DNA of 64,000 bases from Thermus aquaticus. Lineage in GTDB: Bacteria; Deinococcota; Deinococci; Deinococcales; Thermaceae. The DNA lies in NCBI RefSeq assembly GCF_001280255.1, contig NZ_LHCI01000106.1, forward strand, positions 352,360 through 416,359, written 5' to 3'. The notes under the pieces were generated by a model that was not told the origin of the DNA, ran no database searches, and saw only the letters and a program-made list of their open reading frames with translations. This document shows, one piece after another, positions 28,852 to 37,226 of the stretch; within the stretch, counting starts at the first letter, position 1, and the number at the start of each line of letters is the position of its first letter. A program made the translations under genes and the position numbers.

Positions 28852-30441
28852 CTACCCCGCCTTAGGACCCGCCTGGCGCACGGCCTCGGGTACCCCGTCG
28901 GCGTACTTCTGGAAGTTCTCCTGGAAGAGCCGGGCAAGCCTCCGGGCCTGGCGGTCGTAGGCCTCCTTGTCGGCCCAGGTACCCCGGGGGTCCAGGAGCT
29001 CGGCGGGCACCCCGGGAACCTCGAGGGGCACCTCAAAGCCGAAGATGGGGTCCTTCCGGTAGGCCACCCCGTCCAGAAGACCATTCAGAGCGGCTTTTAA
29101 GAGGGCCCGGGTCACGGGAAGGGGAAAGCGGTGCCCCACCCCGTAGGGCCCCCCGGTCCAGCCGGTGTTTATCAGGTAAACCCTGGGCCCGTGCTGGGCG
29201 ATCTTCTCCCCCAGCATCCGGGCGTAAACCCCGGGGTGCATGGGGAGGAAAGGCGCCCCAAAGCAGGCGGAGAAGGTGGCCTTGGGCTCGGTGACCCCCC
29301 GCTCCGTTCCCGCCACCCGGGCGGTGTAGCCGGAGAGGAAGTAGTACATGGCCTGCTCCGGGGAGAGCCGGGCGATGGGGGGCAGGACCCCGTAGGCGTC
29401 GGCGGAGAGAAAGAAGATGGCTTTGGGGTGGCCCGCCCTTCCCGAGTCCACCACGTTCTCCAGGTGGGTGATGGGGTAGGAAGCGCGGGTGTTCTCGGTC
29501 TTGGTGTCGTCGTCCCACTCTACCCGGCGGCTTTCCGGGTTCACCACCACGTTTTCCAGGATGGCCTCAAACTGGTTGGCGGCCTTGTAGATGAGGGGCT
29601 CAAACTCCGGGGAGAGGCGGATGACCTTGGCGTAGCACCCCCCCTCAAAGTTAAAGACCCCCTCTTGGCTCCAGCCGTGCTCGTCGTCCCCGATCAGGGG
29701 GCGGTCGGGGTCGGTGGAGAGGGTGGTCTTGCCGGTGCCGGAGAGGCCGAAGAAGAGGGCCACGTCCCCCTCCTTCCCCACGTTGGCGGAGGCGTGCATG
29801 GGGAAGACCCCCCGCTTGGGCATGAGGTAGTTCATCACGGTGAAGACGCTCTTCTTGATCTCCCCGGCGTACTTGGTGCCCACGATGAGGACCAGGCGCC
29901 TGGCGAAGCTGATGCCCACGAAGACCTCGCTCCGGGTGCCATCCCGCTCGGGCTCCGCCTGGAAGTGGGGGGCGTGGATCACGGTGAAGCCAGGGGCGAA
30001 GTGCTCCACCTCATCGTCCTCGGCGAAGCGGCGGGGCAGGATGAACATGTTGCGGGCGAAGAGGGCGTGCCAGGGGCTTTCCGTGACCACCCTCACCGGC
30101 AGGCGGTAGCGGGGGTCGGCCCCGGCGTAGAGGTCCTGGACGTAGAGGTCCCGGCCGGAGAGGTAGGCGGCCACCCGCTCGTAGAGGGCCTGGAAGGCCT
30201 CGGGCGGGAAGGGCTGGTTCACCTCCTCCCACCAGATCTCCCCTTCCACCTCCGGCTCCCGCACCACGAACTTGTCCCTGGGGCTTCTCCCGGTGTAGGG
30301 GGTGGTGTCCACCACTAAGGGGCCTTTGTGGGCCAAAAACCCCTCCCCCCGGGCCAGGGTGTGCTCCACCAGAACCGGGGAGACCGTGTTCCAGAAGACC
30401 TGCTTTTGGGGCTTGATACCAATGCTTTCCAGGCGCTGCAT
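28852..30441 (-). CDS. pckA: Phosphoenolpyruvate carboxykinase, ATP type
   Basis: The enzyme converts oxaloacetate and ATP to PEP and CO2, the first step of gluconeogenesis. At 529 residues the length is typical. The kinase-1 loop is [12 protein letters not shown], the kinase-2/metal motif is IGDDEHGW, and the N-terminal substrate Arg is in [21 protein letters not shown] precedes the ATG. It lies 32 bases downstream of pgi, and its promoter probably overlaps the pgi 3' end (TAAGCT/TAAACA region at about 30455-30470). Confidence 0.97.
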   Translation of the reverse strand: MQRLESIGIKPQKQVFWNTVSPVLVEHTLARGEGFLAHKGPLVVDTTPYTGRSPRDKFVVREPEVEGEIWWEEVNQPFPPEAFQALYERVAAYLSGRDLYVQDLYAGADPRYRLPVRVVTESPWHALFARNMFILPRRFAEDDEVEHFAPGFTVIHAPHFQAEPERDGTRSEVFVGISFARRLVLIVGTKYAGEIKKSVFTVMNYLMPKRGVFPMHASANVGKEGDVALFFGLSGTGKTTLSTDPDRPLIGDDEHGWSQEGVFNFEGGCYAKVIRLSPEFEPLIYKAANQFEAILENVVVNPESRRVEWDDDTKTENTRASYPITHLENVVDSGRAGHPKAIFFLSADAYGVLPPIARLSPEQAMYYFLSGYTARVAGTERGVTEPKATFSACFGAPFLPMHPGVYARMLGEKIAQHGPRVYLINTGWTGGPYGVGHRFPLPVTRALLKAALNGLLDGVAYRKDPIFGFEVPLEVPGVPAELLDPRGTWADKEAYDRQARRLARLFQENFQKYADGVPEAVRQAGPKAG

Positions 30442-30473
30442 GGCCGCCTCCTTATGTTTAGCTTATCACGAGC

Positions 30474-31727
30474 TTATTTCCACGCTTCCAAGAAGGCCCG
30501 GGTGAGGCGCTTACCCAGCTCCACCCCGGGCTGGTCAAAGGCGTTGACGCCCCAAAGCTCCCCCAGGAAAGCCGTCTGCCACATGAGGTGCTGGAGGAGC
30601 CAGCCCACGGCGTAGGGGGAGACCTGGGAGAGGTAAAGGGCGTAGACCCTCTGCCCCGCCTCGGCCAGGGCCTGGTAGGTGGCCTCGGCCTCGGCCCTCA
30701 GAAGCCCAAAGAGGGTCTTGCCGAAGAGGTAGGAGGCAGCCTCGAGGCCCTCAGCGGGGGGAATCCTTAGGTCCTCCAGGGGAGACTCGGGGACGACCAG
30801 GGCCAGGAGTTTGTCCAGGGGGCCTTCCCGGAAGAGCTGGACCTGGGCGTGCTGGTCCTGGGGCCCTAGGGCGGGGAGGGCGGTGGTGCCCACCCGGTTG
30901 CCCTCCTTGTCCCGCTTCCCCAAGGACTCGTCGTGGAGCTGGACGAACCACTCGGGGAGGTGCTTTAGCCTCTCCGAGTAGACCATGAAGACGTGGACGG
31001 GCAGGTGGCGGTGGAGGTGGAGGAGGAGGGCGGTCTTCAAGGGGAGGCTTTCCTCCACGGGGGCTAAGGCGGTCTCGTTGGCCTTTCTTGCCCCCATGAG
31101 GAGGGCCTCCAGGTCCGCCCCGGCGAAGGCCAGGGGGAGAAGGCCCACGGGGGAGAGGACGGAAAACCGCCCCCCCACCTCCTTGGGGATGGCGAAGGCC
31201 CTCAAGCCCTCCCGCGCGGCCAGGGCCCGCAAGGGGCCCGCCTCGGGGTCGGTGGTCACCACCAGGTGGCGGCGCCAGGCCTCCCCCAGAGCGCCCTTGA
31301 GCCAGTCCAGGAAGACGAGGAAGCCGGCCAGGGTCTCGGCGGTGGTGCCGGATTTGGAGACCACGTTGACCAGGGTCTTCCTGGGGTCCAGGGCGCGGAG
31401 GAGCTTGATGACGGGCTCGGGCTCCACGTGGTCCACGTAGTGGAAGCGCACCCCGCTCTCGTTGAAGGCGGCCTCGAGGGCCTTGGGCCCTAGGGCGCTT
31501 CCCCCGATACCGATTAGGACGAAGTCCTCCACCCAGGGGTTCGCCTCCCGGTAGCGGCGGATCTCCCGAAGGGTTTCCGTGTCCTCAGGGAGGTCCAAAA
31601 AGCCCAGCATGCTCCCCGGGGTCTTGCGCTTGGCCAGAAGGCTTCTTCGGGCCTCCTCCAGGAGGGGGGCGTGGGCCTTCAAGGCCTCGGGAAAATCGGG
31701 CAGAAAGCGGGTGTCCAGCCGCAGCAT
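30474..31727 (-). CDS. pgi: Glucose-6-phosphate isomerase
   Basis: This 417-residue cytosolic enzyme interconverts glucose-6-phosphate and fructose-6-phosphate. The sugar-phosphate loop VVSKSGTTAETL is near residue 140, and the conserved FSVLSPVGLLPLAFAG segment follows. The length is that of the shorter bacterial/archaeal type. TAGACT (31739-31734) lies six bases before the ATG, an apparent leaderless start. It sits upstream of pckA, so both face glycolysis and gluconeogenesis. Confidence 0.94.
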   Translation of the reverse strand: MLRLDTRFLPDFPEALKAHAPLLEEARRSLLAKRKTPGSMLGFLDLPEDTETLREIRRYREANPWVEDFVLIGIGGSALGPKALEAAFNESGVRFHYVDHVEPEPVIKLLRALDPRKTLVNVVSKSGTTAETLAGFLVFLDWLKGALGEAWRRHLVVTTDPEAGPLRALAAREGLRAFAIPKEVGGRFSVLSPVGLLPLAFAGADLEALLMGARKANETALAPVEESLPLKTALLLHLHRHLPVHVFMVYSERLKHLPEWFVQLHDESLGKRDKEGNRVGTTALPALGPQDQHAQVQLFREGPLDKLLALVVPESPLEDLRIPPAEGLEAASYLFGKTLFGLLRAEAEATYQALAEAGQRVYALYLSQVSPYAVGWLLQHLMWQTAFLGELWGVNAFDQPGVELGKRLTRAFLEAWK

Positions 31728-31765
31728 GGGGTCAGTCTACCCCACCTGCCCCCCTGGGGGAACAC

Positions 31766-32143
31766 CTACGTCCTCGTGAGCCAAGCCGCTGAGGAAGCCT
31801 TACTGGATGTATCTTGCCCCCTGAGGGAGGTCCTACCGCCCTTACACTCGGGCCTCCACGCCCGCGATTTTGATCGGTAGCCACCTGCTCCGGCCTCCCC
31901 GCCGCACAAAATGCTTACACGACCCTGGCGGAAGGCGGGGCTTTCCATCCAGGCCCAAAAGGCGGCCTCGCTCTCCCAGAGGGTGAGGACGATGTAGGGG
32001 TCCTCGGGGTTCTTGGGCCTCAGGACCAGGTTGCGCAGGAACCCCGGCGCCCGGTCCGCCAGGCGGGCCCGCTGGCGGAAGGCCTCCTCAAAGGCCTCGC
32101 GGTACTCCGGCCTCACGGGGATGCGGTTCATGGTCACGAACAC
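31766..32143 (-). pseudogene. Antibiotic-biosynthesis-monooxygenase (ABM) domain protein with a replaced C-terminus
   Basis: Residues 1-76 are a clear ABM/HmoB-like ferredoxin-fold domain (MFVTMNRIPVRPEYREAFEE, LTLWESEAAFWAWMESPAFRQG). After the FRQG motif the expected last strands and tail are missing. The frame runs instead into about 48 low-complexity, Ser/Arg-rich residues encoded by a roughly 150-bp segment (31766-31920) that looks unrelated. The gene appears truncated by an insertion or deletion at about 31920. Whether the short product folds is unknown. Confidence 0.6.
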
Positions 32144-32163
32144 TTCACCACCTCCAAAACCCC

Positions 32164-33027
32164 TCAGGGCAGGCTAAGCTCCAGGGCCCCGAGGACCCTC
32201 TCCCCCCGCAGGAGCCGGGCCAGAAGGCCCACCCCTTCCACCACCAAGGGGGTGAGGGCCTGGAAGGGGGCGGCGTCCAGGAGGTAGCCCCTCTTCCCCT
32301 TTAGGTACTCCCCCAGCCAGCCGCCCCGGGCCAGATGGGCCTCCACTGCTTCCCGGGCCGCCTCCAGGCCGTAGCCGCAGAAGGCCAGGAAGACCACCTG
32401 GGCCTGGGGAAGGTCCTCTGGGCTCGCCCTCCGGCTCGCCTCCCCCGGGCCCGGGCCCAGGTAGGCCCCGCCCGCCAGGGCCACCATCTCGGGCACCCAG
32501 TGGCCTCCCAAATAGGGGGGGTCCAGCCACTCCAGGAAGACCACCCGGGGCCTGGGGGAAGGGGGTGGGGGGAGGGCCGCAAGCCTCTCCTTTAAGGCCC
32601 TCGCCAGGGCCAAGGCCTCGTCCTCCCGGCCCAGGGCCCGGCCCAGGGCCTCCAGGTCTCGGAAAAGGTCCTCCAAGCGCGTTCCCCGAAGCTCCAGCAC
32701 CTTGGGGGCCTGGGTCAGGAAACCCAGGGCCAGGCCCACCTCCTTGGGGGTGGGGGCGCAGACCTCGCAGACGCCCTGGGTCAAGAGGAGGTCGGGGGCC
32801 AGGGCGGAGAGCACCTCCCCCCGCACCCGGTAGAGGGAAAGCCCCTTCCGGTAGGCCTCCCGCACCCTTTGGTCTATCTCCTCCTGGGAGAGCCCCTCGG
32901 GGATGAGGCTTTCCGTGAGCACGGGAAGGCCGGTGGGGTTGGGGCAGCTGTGGCTCACCCCCACGGGTTCCACGCCCAGGGCCCGGAGCATCAGGGTTCC
33001 CGAGGGGACCAGGCTCGCCACCCGCAT
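32164..33027 (-). CDS. BtuF-like periplasmic-binding-fold protein without signal peptide
   Basis: This 287-residue protein begins [19 protein letters not shown], the class III binding-protein (cobalamin/iron) fold start. It contains [18 protein letters not shown] and [21 protein letters not shown], typical of BtuF-like proteins. There is no signal peptide, so it is probably cytoplasmic, as in several COG0614 members. GATAAT (33039-33034) lies six bases before the ATG, and an upstream extension crosses the metal-box promoter. It is divergent from the broken COG0523 gene and may share its metal regulation. Confidence 0.75.
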   Translation of the reverse strand: MRVASLVPSGTLMLRALGVEPVGVSHSCPNPTGLPVLTESLIPEGLSQEEIDQRVREAYRKGLSLYRVRGEVLSALAPDLLLTQGVCEVCAPTPKEVGLALGFLTQAPKVLELRGTRLEDLFRDLEALGRALGREDEALALARALKERLAALPPPPSPRPRVVFLEWLDPPYLGGHWVPEMVALAGGAYLGPGPGEASRRASPEDLPQAQVVFLAFCGYGLEAAREAVEAHLARGGWLGEYLKGKRGYLLDAAPFQALTPLVVEGVGLLARLLRGERVLGALELSLP

Positions 33028-33059
33028 GGCCCCATTATCCCTCCTGGTCTTCCCGGGAT

Positions 33060-33072
33060 GATTATGATAATC
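33060..33072. promoter_or_regulatory. Fur/Zur-like palindrome between divergent genes
   Basis: GATTAT-G-ATAATC is a perfect 6-1-6 inverted repeat that resembles Fur/PerR/Zur boxes built from GATAAT units. It overlaps a likely -10 (TATGAT) of the plus-strand COG0523 gene and lies 20 bp upstream of the -10 of the divergent BtuF-like gene. Confidence 0.6.
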
Positions 33073-33099
33073 TCTTCTCAAATGGGGGAAGGCTCGGCC

Positions 33100-34002
33100 A
33101 TGGCCGCGGACAAAGGGGGAGGAGGCGGGCGGATTCCCGCAACCCTGATCACAGGCTTTTTGGGAAGCGGCAAGACCACTCTGGTGAACCGCCTCCTCCG
33201 GGAGCGGCCTGGGATGGCGGTCTTGGTCAACGATTTCGGAGAGGTGCCTCTGGACGGAGACCTGATTGCCGGGGAAAAGGTGCTCCCTCTAGCGGATGGG
33301 TGTGTGCTGTGGGCGCTCGGAGGACCTGGTCTGGGCCCTGGCCCGTTTCGCCCGAGGGGAGCCCCCCGGCCACCTCCTGCTGGAGACCAGCGGCCTAGCC
33401 CACCCCGGCCCCGTGCTGGCCACCCTGGCCTCTCCCGGGGTCAAGGAGGCCTACCGGCTGGCGGGGGTGGTGACCCTGGCGGATGCCCTCCACCTCGAGG
33501 CCCACCTCGCCTACCCAGAGGCCGTGGCTCAGCTGGCCCTGGCCGACCTGATCTCCTTTCCAAGGTGGACCTGGCCCCTAGAGGGGAGGAGGCCTTGGAC
33601 CGGCTCAAGGCGTTGAACCCCACGGCCCAGGTTCGGCCCATCGTCCGGGGGGAGGGGGTGGGGGTGGAGGAGGTCCTTTTCCCGCCCCGGAGCCTGCGCA
33701 TCCTCCACCCTGGGGTCCACCTCCACGCCCACGCCCGGGTGGTGGTCCTCCCAGGGGAGGCCTCCCTGGGGGACCTCGAAGCCTGGCTCAAAGGGGTCCT
33801 CCTCCTCCTGCACGGCTCCCGTCTCCTCCGGGGCAAGGGGGTGGTCCGGCTCCGGGAGGCCCCCAAGCCCTTGGTCTTCCACCTGGAGCTGGGTTTTGCC
33901 GAGGCCAGGGACGGCCTGAACCACCTGGTCTTCATCGGAGAGGGGCTGGACCGCAGGAGCCTAGACGAAGGGGCCAGGCGGGTCTTCGGAGGTGCGACGT
34001 GA
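33100..34002 (+). pseudogene. COG0523 (CobW/YciC-like) metallochaperone GTPase, frameshifted twice
   Basis: The N-terminus has the P-loop GFLGSGKTT (19-27) and [16 protein letters not shown]. At about 33297-33305 the frame slips: the family's GCVCC metal motif needs two more bases in the TGTGTG tract. The middle ([33 protein letters not shown], split for reading as [10 protein letters not shown] and [10 protein letters not shown]) is intact only in the +1 frame until about 33552. There one base is missing before LLSKVDLAP, and the original frame resumes to a normal C-terminal domain. The two lesions cancel, so the frame stays open for 300 codons with a scrambled centre. It overlaps the MogA-like gene by GTGA. 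Confidence 0.75.
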
Positions 34003-34580
34003 AGGGAAAACCCTTGCTTAGGGTGGGCATCCTGACGGTTTCCGACCGGGCCAGCCAGGGGGTCTACGAGGACTTTTCCGGACCCGCGGTGCGGGCCTAC
34101 CTGGAAGGCGCCCTGCCCTACCGCCTGGAGTTCCGCTACCTGCTGGTCCCCGACGAGGTGGAGGCCATCCAGGGGGCCATTCTGGACCTGGTCGCCTCCT
34201 CGGGCTTCGTGGTGACTACGGGGGGCACGGGGCCTGCGCCCCGGGACGTGACCCCGGAGGCCACCCTCCCCCTCCTGGAAAAGCCCATGCCCGGCCTGCC
34301 CGAGGCTATCCGGGCTGCGAGCCTCCTGGACACCCCCACCGCCATCCTCTACCGGGGGGTAGCGGGGGTGCGGGGACAAAGCCCCATTCTCAACCTGCCT
34401 GGCAACCCCAAGGCTATCCCCACCTGCTTGGGGGCCGTACTCCCGGCCTTGCCTGCCCTTTTCCGTCTCATCGGAGCCCTCCGAATAGAAGGGGCCCTGG
34501 CCTTTGGCCAGGGCCCAGACCCGGGTTTTCTCAAAAGGTGCGGGCCAGCACGTAAAGCCCAAGGGCGAAGTAGAAGATGA
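33999..34580 (+). CDS. MogA/MoaB-like molybdopterin adenylyltransferase
   Basis: This 193-residue protein has the molybdopterin-binding motif [16 protein letters not shown] (73-88) and the [10 protein letters not shown] loop near residue 130. It activates molybdopterin for Mo insertion. The GTG start overlaps the preceding stop. The last roughly 25 residues (after ALRIEG) look non-family, are encoded across a perfect hairpin, and overlap the 3' end of the opposing membrane gene by 50 bp. The ancestral stop was probably near the hairpin. Confidence 0.8.
   Translation: MKGKPLLRVGILTVSDRASQGVYEDFSGPAVRAYLEGALPYRLEFRYLLVPDEVEAIQGAILDLVASSGFVVTTGGTGPAPRDVTPEATLPLLEKPMPGLPEAIRAASLLDTPTAILYRGVAGVRGQSPILNLPGNPKAIPTCLGAVLPALPALFRLIGALRIEGALAFGQGPDPGFLKRCGPARKAQGRSRR
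34490..34516 (+). terminator. Perfect hairpin at the end of the MogA-like gene
   Basis: GGGCCCTGGCC-TTT-GGCCAGGGCCC is an 11-bp perfect inverted repeat, followed by AGACCCGGGTTTTC. It looks like an intrinsic terminator lying inside the open frame, which supports the idea that the original gene ended sooner. Confidence 0.5.
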
Positions 34581-35712
34581 ACCACCCCACCAGGAGGCGC
34601 ACTCCCAGATCCCCAAACCGTTCCACGCTAGGCGCCGGGTCAGCGCCTTCCTTTTTGAGTCCGGAGGCGTAAATCACCTGGGCCAGGTAGACGATGACCG
34701 GCACAGCCGCCAGCGCCGTGGCCACAAAGAAGAGGATGGAACCCCAGTCCCAAACAAAGGGGTATTGCAAGACGCCGTAACCCATCCTTCCCAAAGCTGC
34801 GGTCCTCATCCCCTCCCGCAGGATTCCCACTACCAGGAGGGCCAGCCCGTAAAGGCCCAACGTGGACAAAGCCCTCTCGGAACTGGCCTTCTGGCTGTGG
34901 AGGAAGAACGTGGCGGCCACGGCTAGGGTGACGATGAGAACGGGGAGGGCCATTCCCAACTCGGCCCCTTGGCTAAAGGCCCAAACGGCTCCTAAGAGAC
35001 CGAAGAGGATAGACCCCAGGCGCAGGGCTCCCCGGGCTTGGCTTTCCACAAAGGCCAAAAAGGCTTGGGGCACGTCTTCGCGGCGGCGGAAGTACCAGGC
35101 GAAAAGGAAGAGCATCACTCCCAAGGAAAGGGCGGCCTGGCCGAAGAGCAGGGCCCCGAAGCGAGGGAGGTTGTATCCGTGGAAGGCCACGCCGCGGGTG
35201 TCCGGCACCCCGCCTGGGGCGTACCACTCCACCCACCGGGAGGGGTAAAGGCCGAAGCTGGATAGGTTGTGCATGATCCAGCCTGCCAGGAGGAGGAGAA
35301 GGAGGGAGACGTATCCCACACCGACAATGTTCCCCCTCAGGTACAGGATGTAGAGGAACAGGTAGCCTAGGGCCACGGCGGGGATGAAGAGGGTGGTCCA
35401 AAGTCCCATGACCGTGGTGGCCGTGTACCAGGCGGGGTCGTAGATCACCTGCACGAAAAGGAGGGGGGCAATCCCCATGGTGATGCCGAGCCCTGTGGCC
35501 TGGGTGGCCAGCCTCACAGCCACTTGGGCGAGGCGCTTCCAGTTTTCCTCCGACCGGCTGAGGCCATACAGCCCCACGGCCAGGCTACCGATGGCAGCCG
35601 TCACAAAGAAGATGTGCAGGACGTAGGTGACGACCAAAAGAATCTGAATGGGCAGGGGGTGGATGGGAGCTCCCAACGGGTCCCGCATGGATAGAAGGGC
35701 TTCCGGGTTCAC
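34531..35712 (-). CDS. Polytopic CydA-like membrane protein, second of a tandem pair
   Basis: The protein of 393 residues has about nine predicted membrane segments. It shares layout with its upstream neighbour and with cytochrome bd subunit I: an early membrane His (VLHIFFVTAAIGSLAVGLYG), an RLATQATGLGITMGIAPLLF segment matching the CydA helix with RL..GL..G, then AGWIMH and a WYAPGG loop. No CXXCH is present. Its start overlaps the upstream stop (ATGA), so the two are made together. It probably forms a heterodimer with the heme c protein and may bind heme b. Reaction and partner are unknown. Confidence 0.6.
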   Translation of the reverse strand: MNPEALLSMRDPLGAPIHPLPIQILLVVTYVLHIFFVTAAIGSLAVGLYGLSRSEENWKRLAQVAVRLATQATGLGITMGIAPLLFVQVIYDPAWYTATTVMGLWTTLFIPAVALGYLFLYILYLRGNIVGVGYVSLLLLLLAGWIMHNLSSFGLYPSRWVEWYAPGGVPDTRGVAFHGYNLPRFGALLFGQAALSLGVMLFLFAWYFRRREDVPQAFLAFVESQARGALRLGSILFGLLGAVWAFSQGAELGMALPVLIVTLAVAATFFLHSQKASSERALSTLGLYGLALLVVGILREGMRTAALGRMGYGVLQYPFVWDWGSILFFVATALAAVPVIVYLAQVIYASGLKKEGADPAPSVERFGDLGVRLLVGWFIFYFALGLYVLARTF

Positions 35713-37097
35713 TTGGCACCTCCTTCCGTCCTGAGTTCGGGGAAAAACTCCTTGACCAGCCTCTCCAAGTACATGGCCATGTACTCCTTTTCCTCAGATG
35801 TTCCAACCGTAGGGTGCATGTAGGGGAACCCCCCAATCGCCTCCAGATAGGCGCGGATAGCCGGGGCATCGGTCATCCCCCGCCTTTTCAGGAGGGCCGG
35901 CAAGGGGCGCAAACCCCCTAGGAAGGCGGTATTCTTGCTGACCGTGTGGCAGCTGGAGCACTGCAGGGTTACCAAGACCCGCCCAGCCTCCACAGGGTCC
36001 TGACCGCTTGTGGGCCCGGCTCCCTTGGCTCCTGGGGCCACAGCAAAAGGCAGGCGCTGCAAAACCCCTTCTTCGTTGAGCCGGGGAGCTTCGGCCTTGA
36101 TCCCTCGAGGGGCCTTTTCGGCGAAGATGATCTGGTTGGAGCCCATGTAACCATAGATCACGTCTGGCTTTCTGAGGACTTCCCGGGTCCTTTCCGCACC
36201 AAAAAGCCCCAAGAAGGCCAGAGCCAAGGCCAGGTAGCCCAAGGGAGCGCTGACCCTCTTCGGGGACAGGATGGCCGTGATGAGCACTAAACCAGAGGCG
36301 ATGACCCCCGCCGCCATCTTGATGTAGAAGACGGGCTGGATGGCCTGAGGAATGCGGAGCAGAGTCTTGGCGTGCTCGTGGAGGCTAGGCACGTACCAGA
36401 ACACCACCAGGGCCGAGCCCAACAGTAGCCCTACAAGCCCCACCTTCCCTGCCAAGGGGATGACTTCCTGTCGCGCTGGATGGTCCTTGGGGAGGCTGCC
36501 CGCCACCAAGAGGGCGTACAGGGCGGTGAGGGCAAACATAAGGGCAAAGCGGGCGAAGAGCATGGGCCAGAAGCTGGGGTTGTAGAAGCCGTCCAGGCTC
36601 AGGCCAGTCTGGAGCCACGCCCCTGGGGTGAGCTTGAAGCCCAGGATACCCACGATGATGGCCAGGGTGCCGCTCGCCGCTAGGGCCAGGATGAGGCCAA
36701 TGCGGGCGTGGGTTTTGGGAGTAACCCGGCCGAAGGTGTAGTAGTAGACGGCGATGCCGAAGACGTCAATGATGAACCAAAACCACTCCGCTGCCCAGTA
36801 GAAGACGAAGTTGTGGATAAGGGTAGAGATGCCCCTCGGGTTGCTGGCGGTGACCGAAAACCAGATGCCTACCCCAAACATGGCCCCAAGGGTGTAGGCC
36901 AGCATGAGGAGCCTCAGGGCGGAGGCTTTCAGGTAGTCCTGGAGGTAGGGCTTGTTTTCCAAAAGCGCCTTCCGCTCCACCCACCAGTTGAACCAAGTGG
37001 CGGCCACGGTCACGTGGGAGAAGAGCACGTGAGCCACAGCGATGATGGCCACCACTATGGCCGAGTGGATTAGGTAGCCTTCCCAGACCGGGTACAT
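35709..37097 (-). CDS. CydA-like membrane protein with a C-terminal cytochrome c domain
   Basis: The product is 462 residues with about eight membrane segments. The CydA-like core includes VAHVLFSHVTVAATWFNWWV (20-39), ALRLLMLAYTLGAMFGVGIW (60-79) and AEWFWFIIDVFGIAVYYYTF (103-122), with His11, His23 and His28 as possible heme b ligands. A soluble tail carries one heme c site (Cys380-Cys383-His384) with Met near 437. The canonical CydA Q-loop and GRQPW are not seen. It could move electrons between quinol and a periplasmic cytochrome, or be an unusual terminal oxidase. It is first in a two-gene operon. Confidence 0.6.
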   Translation of the reverse strand: MYPVWEGYLIHSAIVVAIIAVAHVLFSHVTVAATWFNWWVERKALLENKPYLQDYLKASALRLLMLAYTLGAMFGVGIWFSVTASNPRGISTLIHNFVFYWAAEWFWFIIDVFGIAVYYYTFGRVTPKTHARIGLILALAASGTLAIIVGILGFKLTPGAWLQTGLSLDGFYNPSFWPMLFARFALMFALTALYALLVAGSLPKDHPARQEVIPLAGKVGLVGLLLGSALVVFWYVPSLHEHAKTLLRIPQAIQPVFYIKMAAGVIASGLVLITAILSPKRVSAPLGYLALALAFLGLFGAERTREVLRKPDVIYGYMGSNQIIFAEKAPRGIKAEAPRLNEEGVLQRLPFAVAPGAKGAGPTSGQDPVEAGRVLVTLQCSSCHTVSKNTAFLGGLRPLPALLKRRGMTDAPAIRAYLEAIGGFPYMHPTVGTSEEKEYMAMYLERLVKEFFPELRTEGGAK

Positions 37098-37138
37098 TCT
37101 TCACCTCCATTTGAAGGTCCCCACTGTTGGACCCTACG

Positions 37139-37219
37139 CCTAGGGTAGGGCAGGTGCCAGGGGCACCTAACCTTACGGGGAAAAAGGACAAACGTCCCAC
37201 CTTGACCCCCTACCCTGGG
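37139..37219. promoter_or_regulatory. Paired operator-like sequences between the CydA-like operon and its regulator
   Basis: CCTAGGGTAGGG (37139-37150) and CCCTACCCTGGG (37208-37219) are inverted copies with one mismatch, 58 bp apart. Between them lie GGTGCC-AGG-GGCACC (37153-37167) and GGAC-AAAC-GTCC (37186-37197). The arrangement suggests binding of a dimeric regulator at both promoters, perhaps with looping. Confidence 0.5.
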
Positions 37220-37226
37220 GTGTGAG

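Noticed and set aside
33296..33616. The 106-codon frame at 33296 as a gene of its own
   Set aside because: It is the displaced centre of the COG0523 GTPase, matching that family between the two frameshifts.
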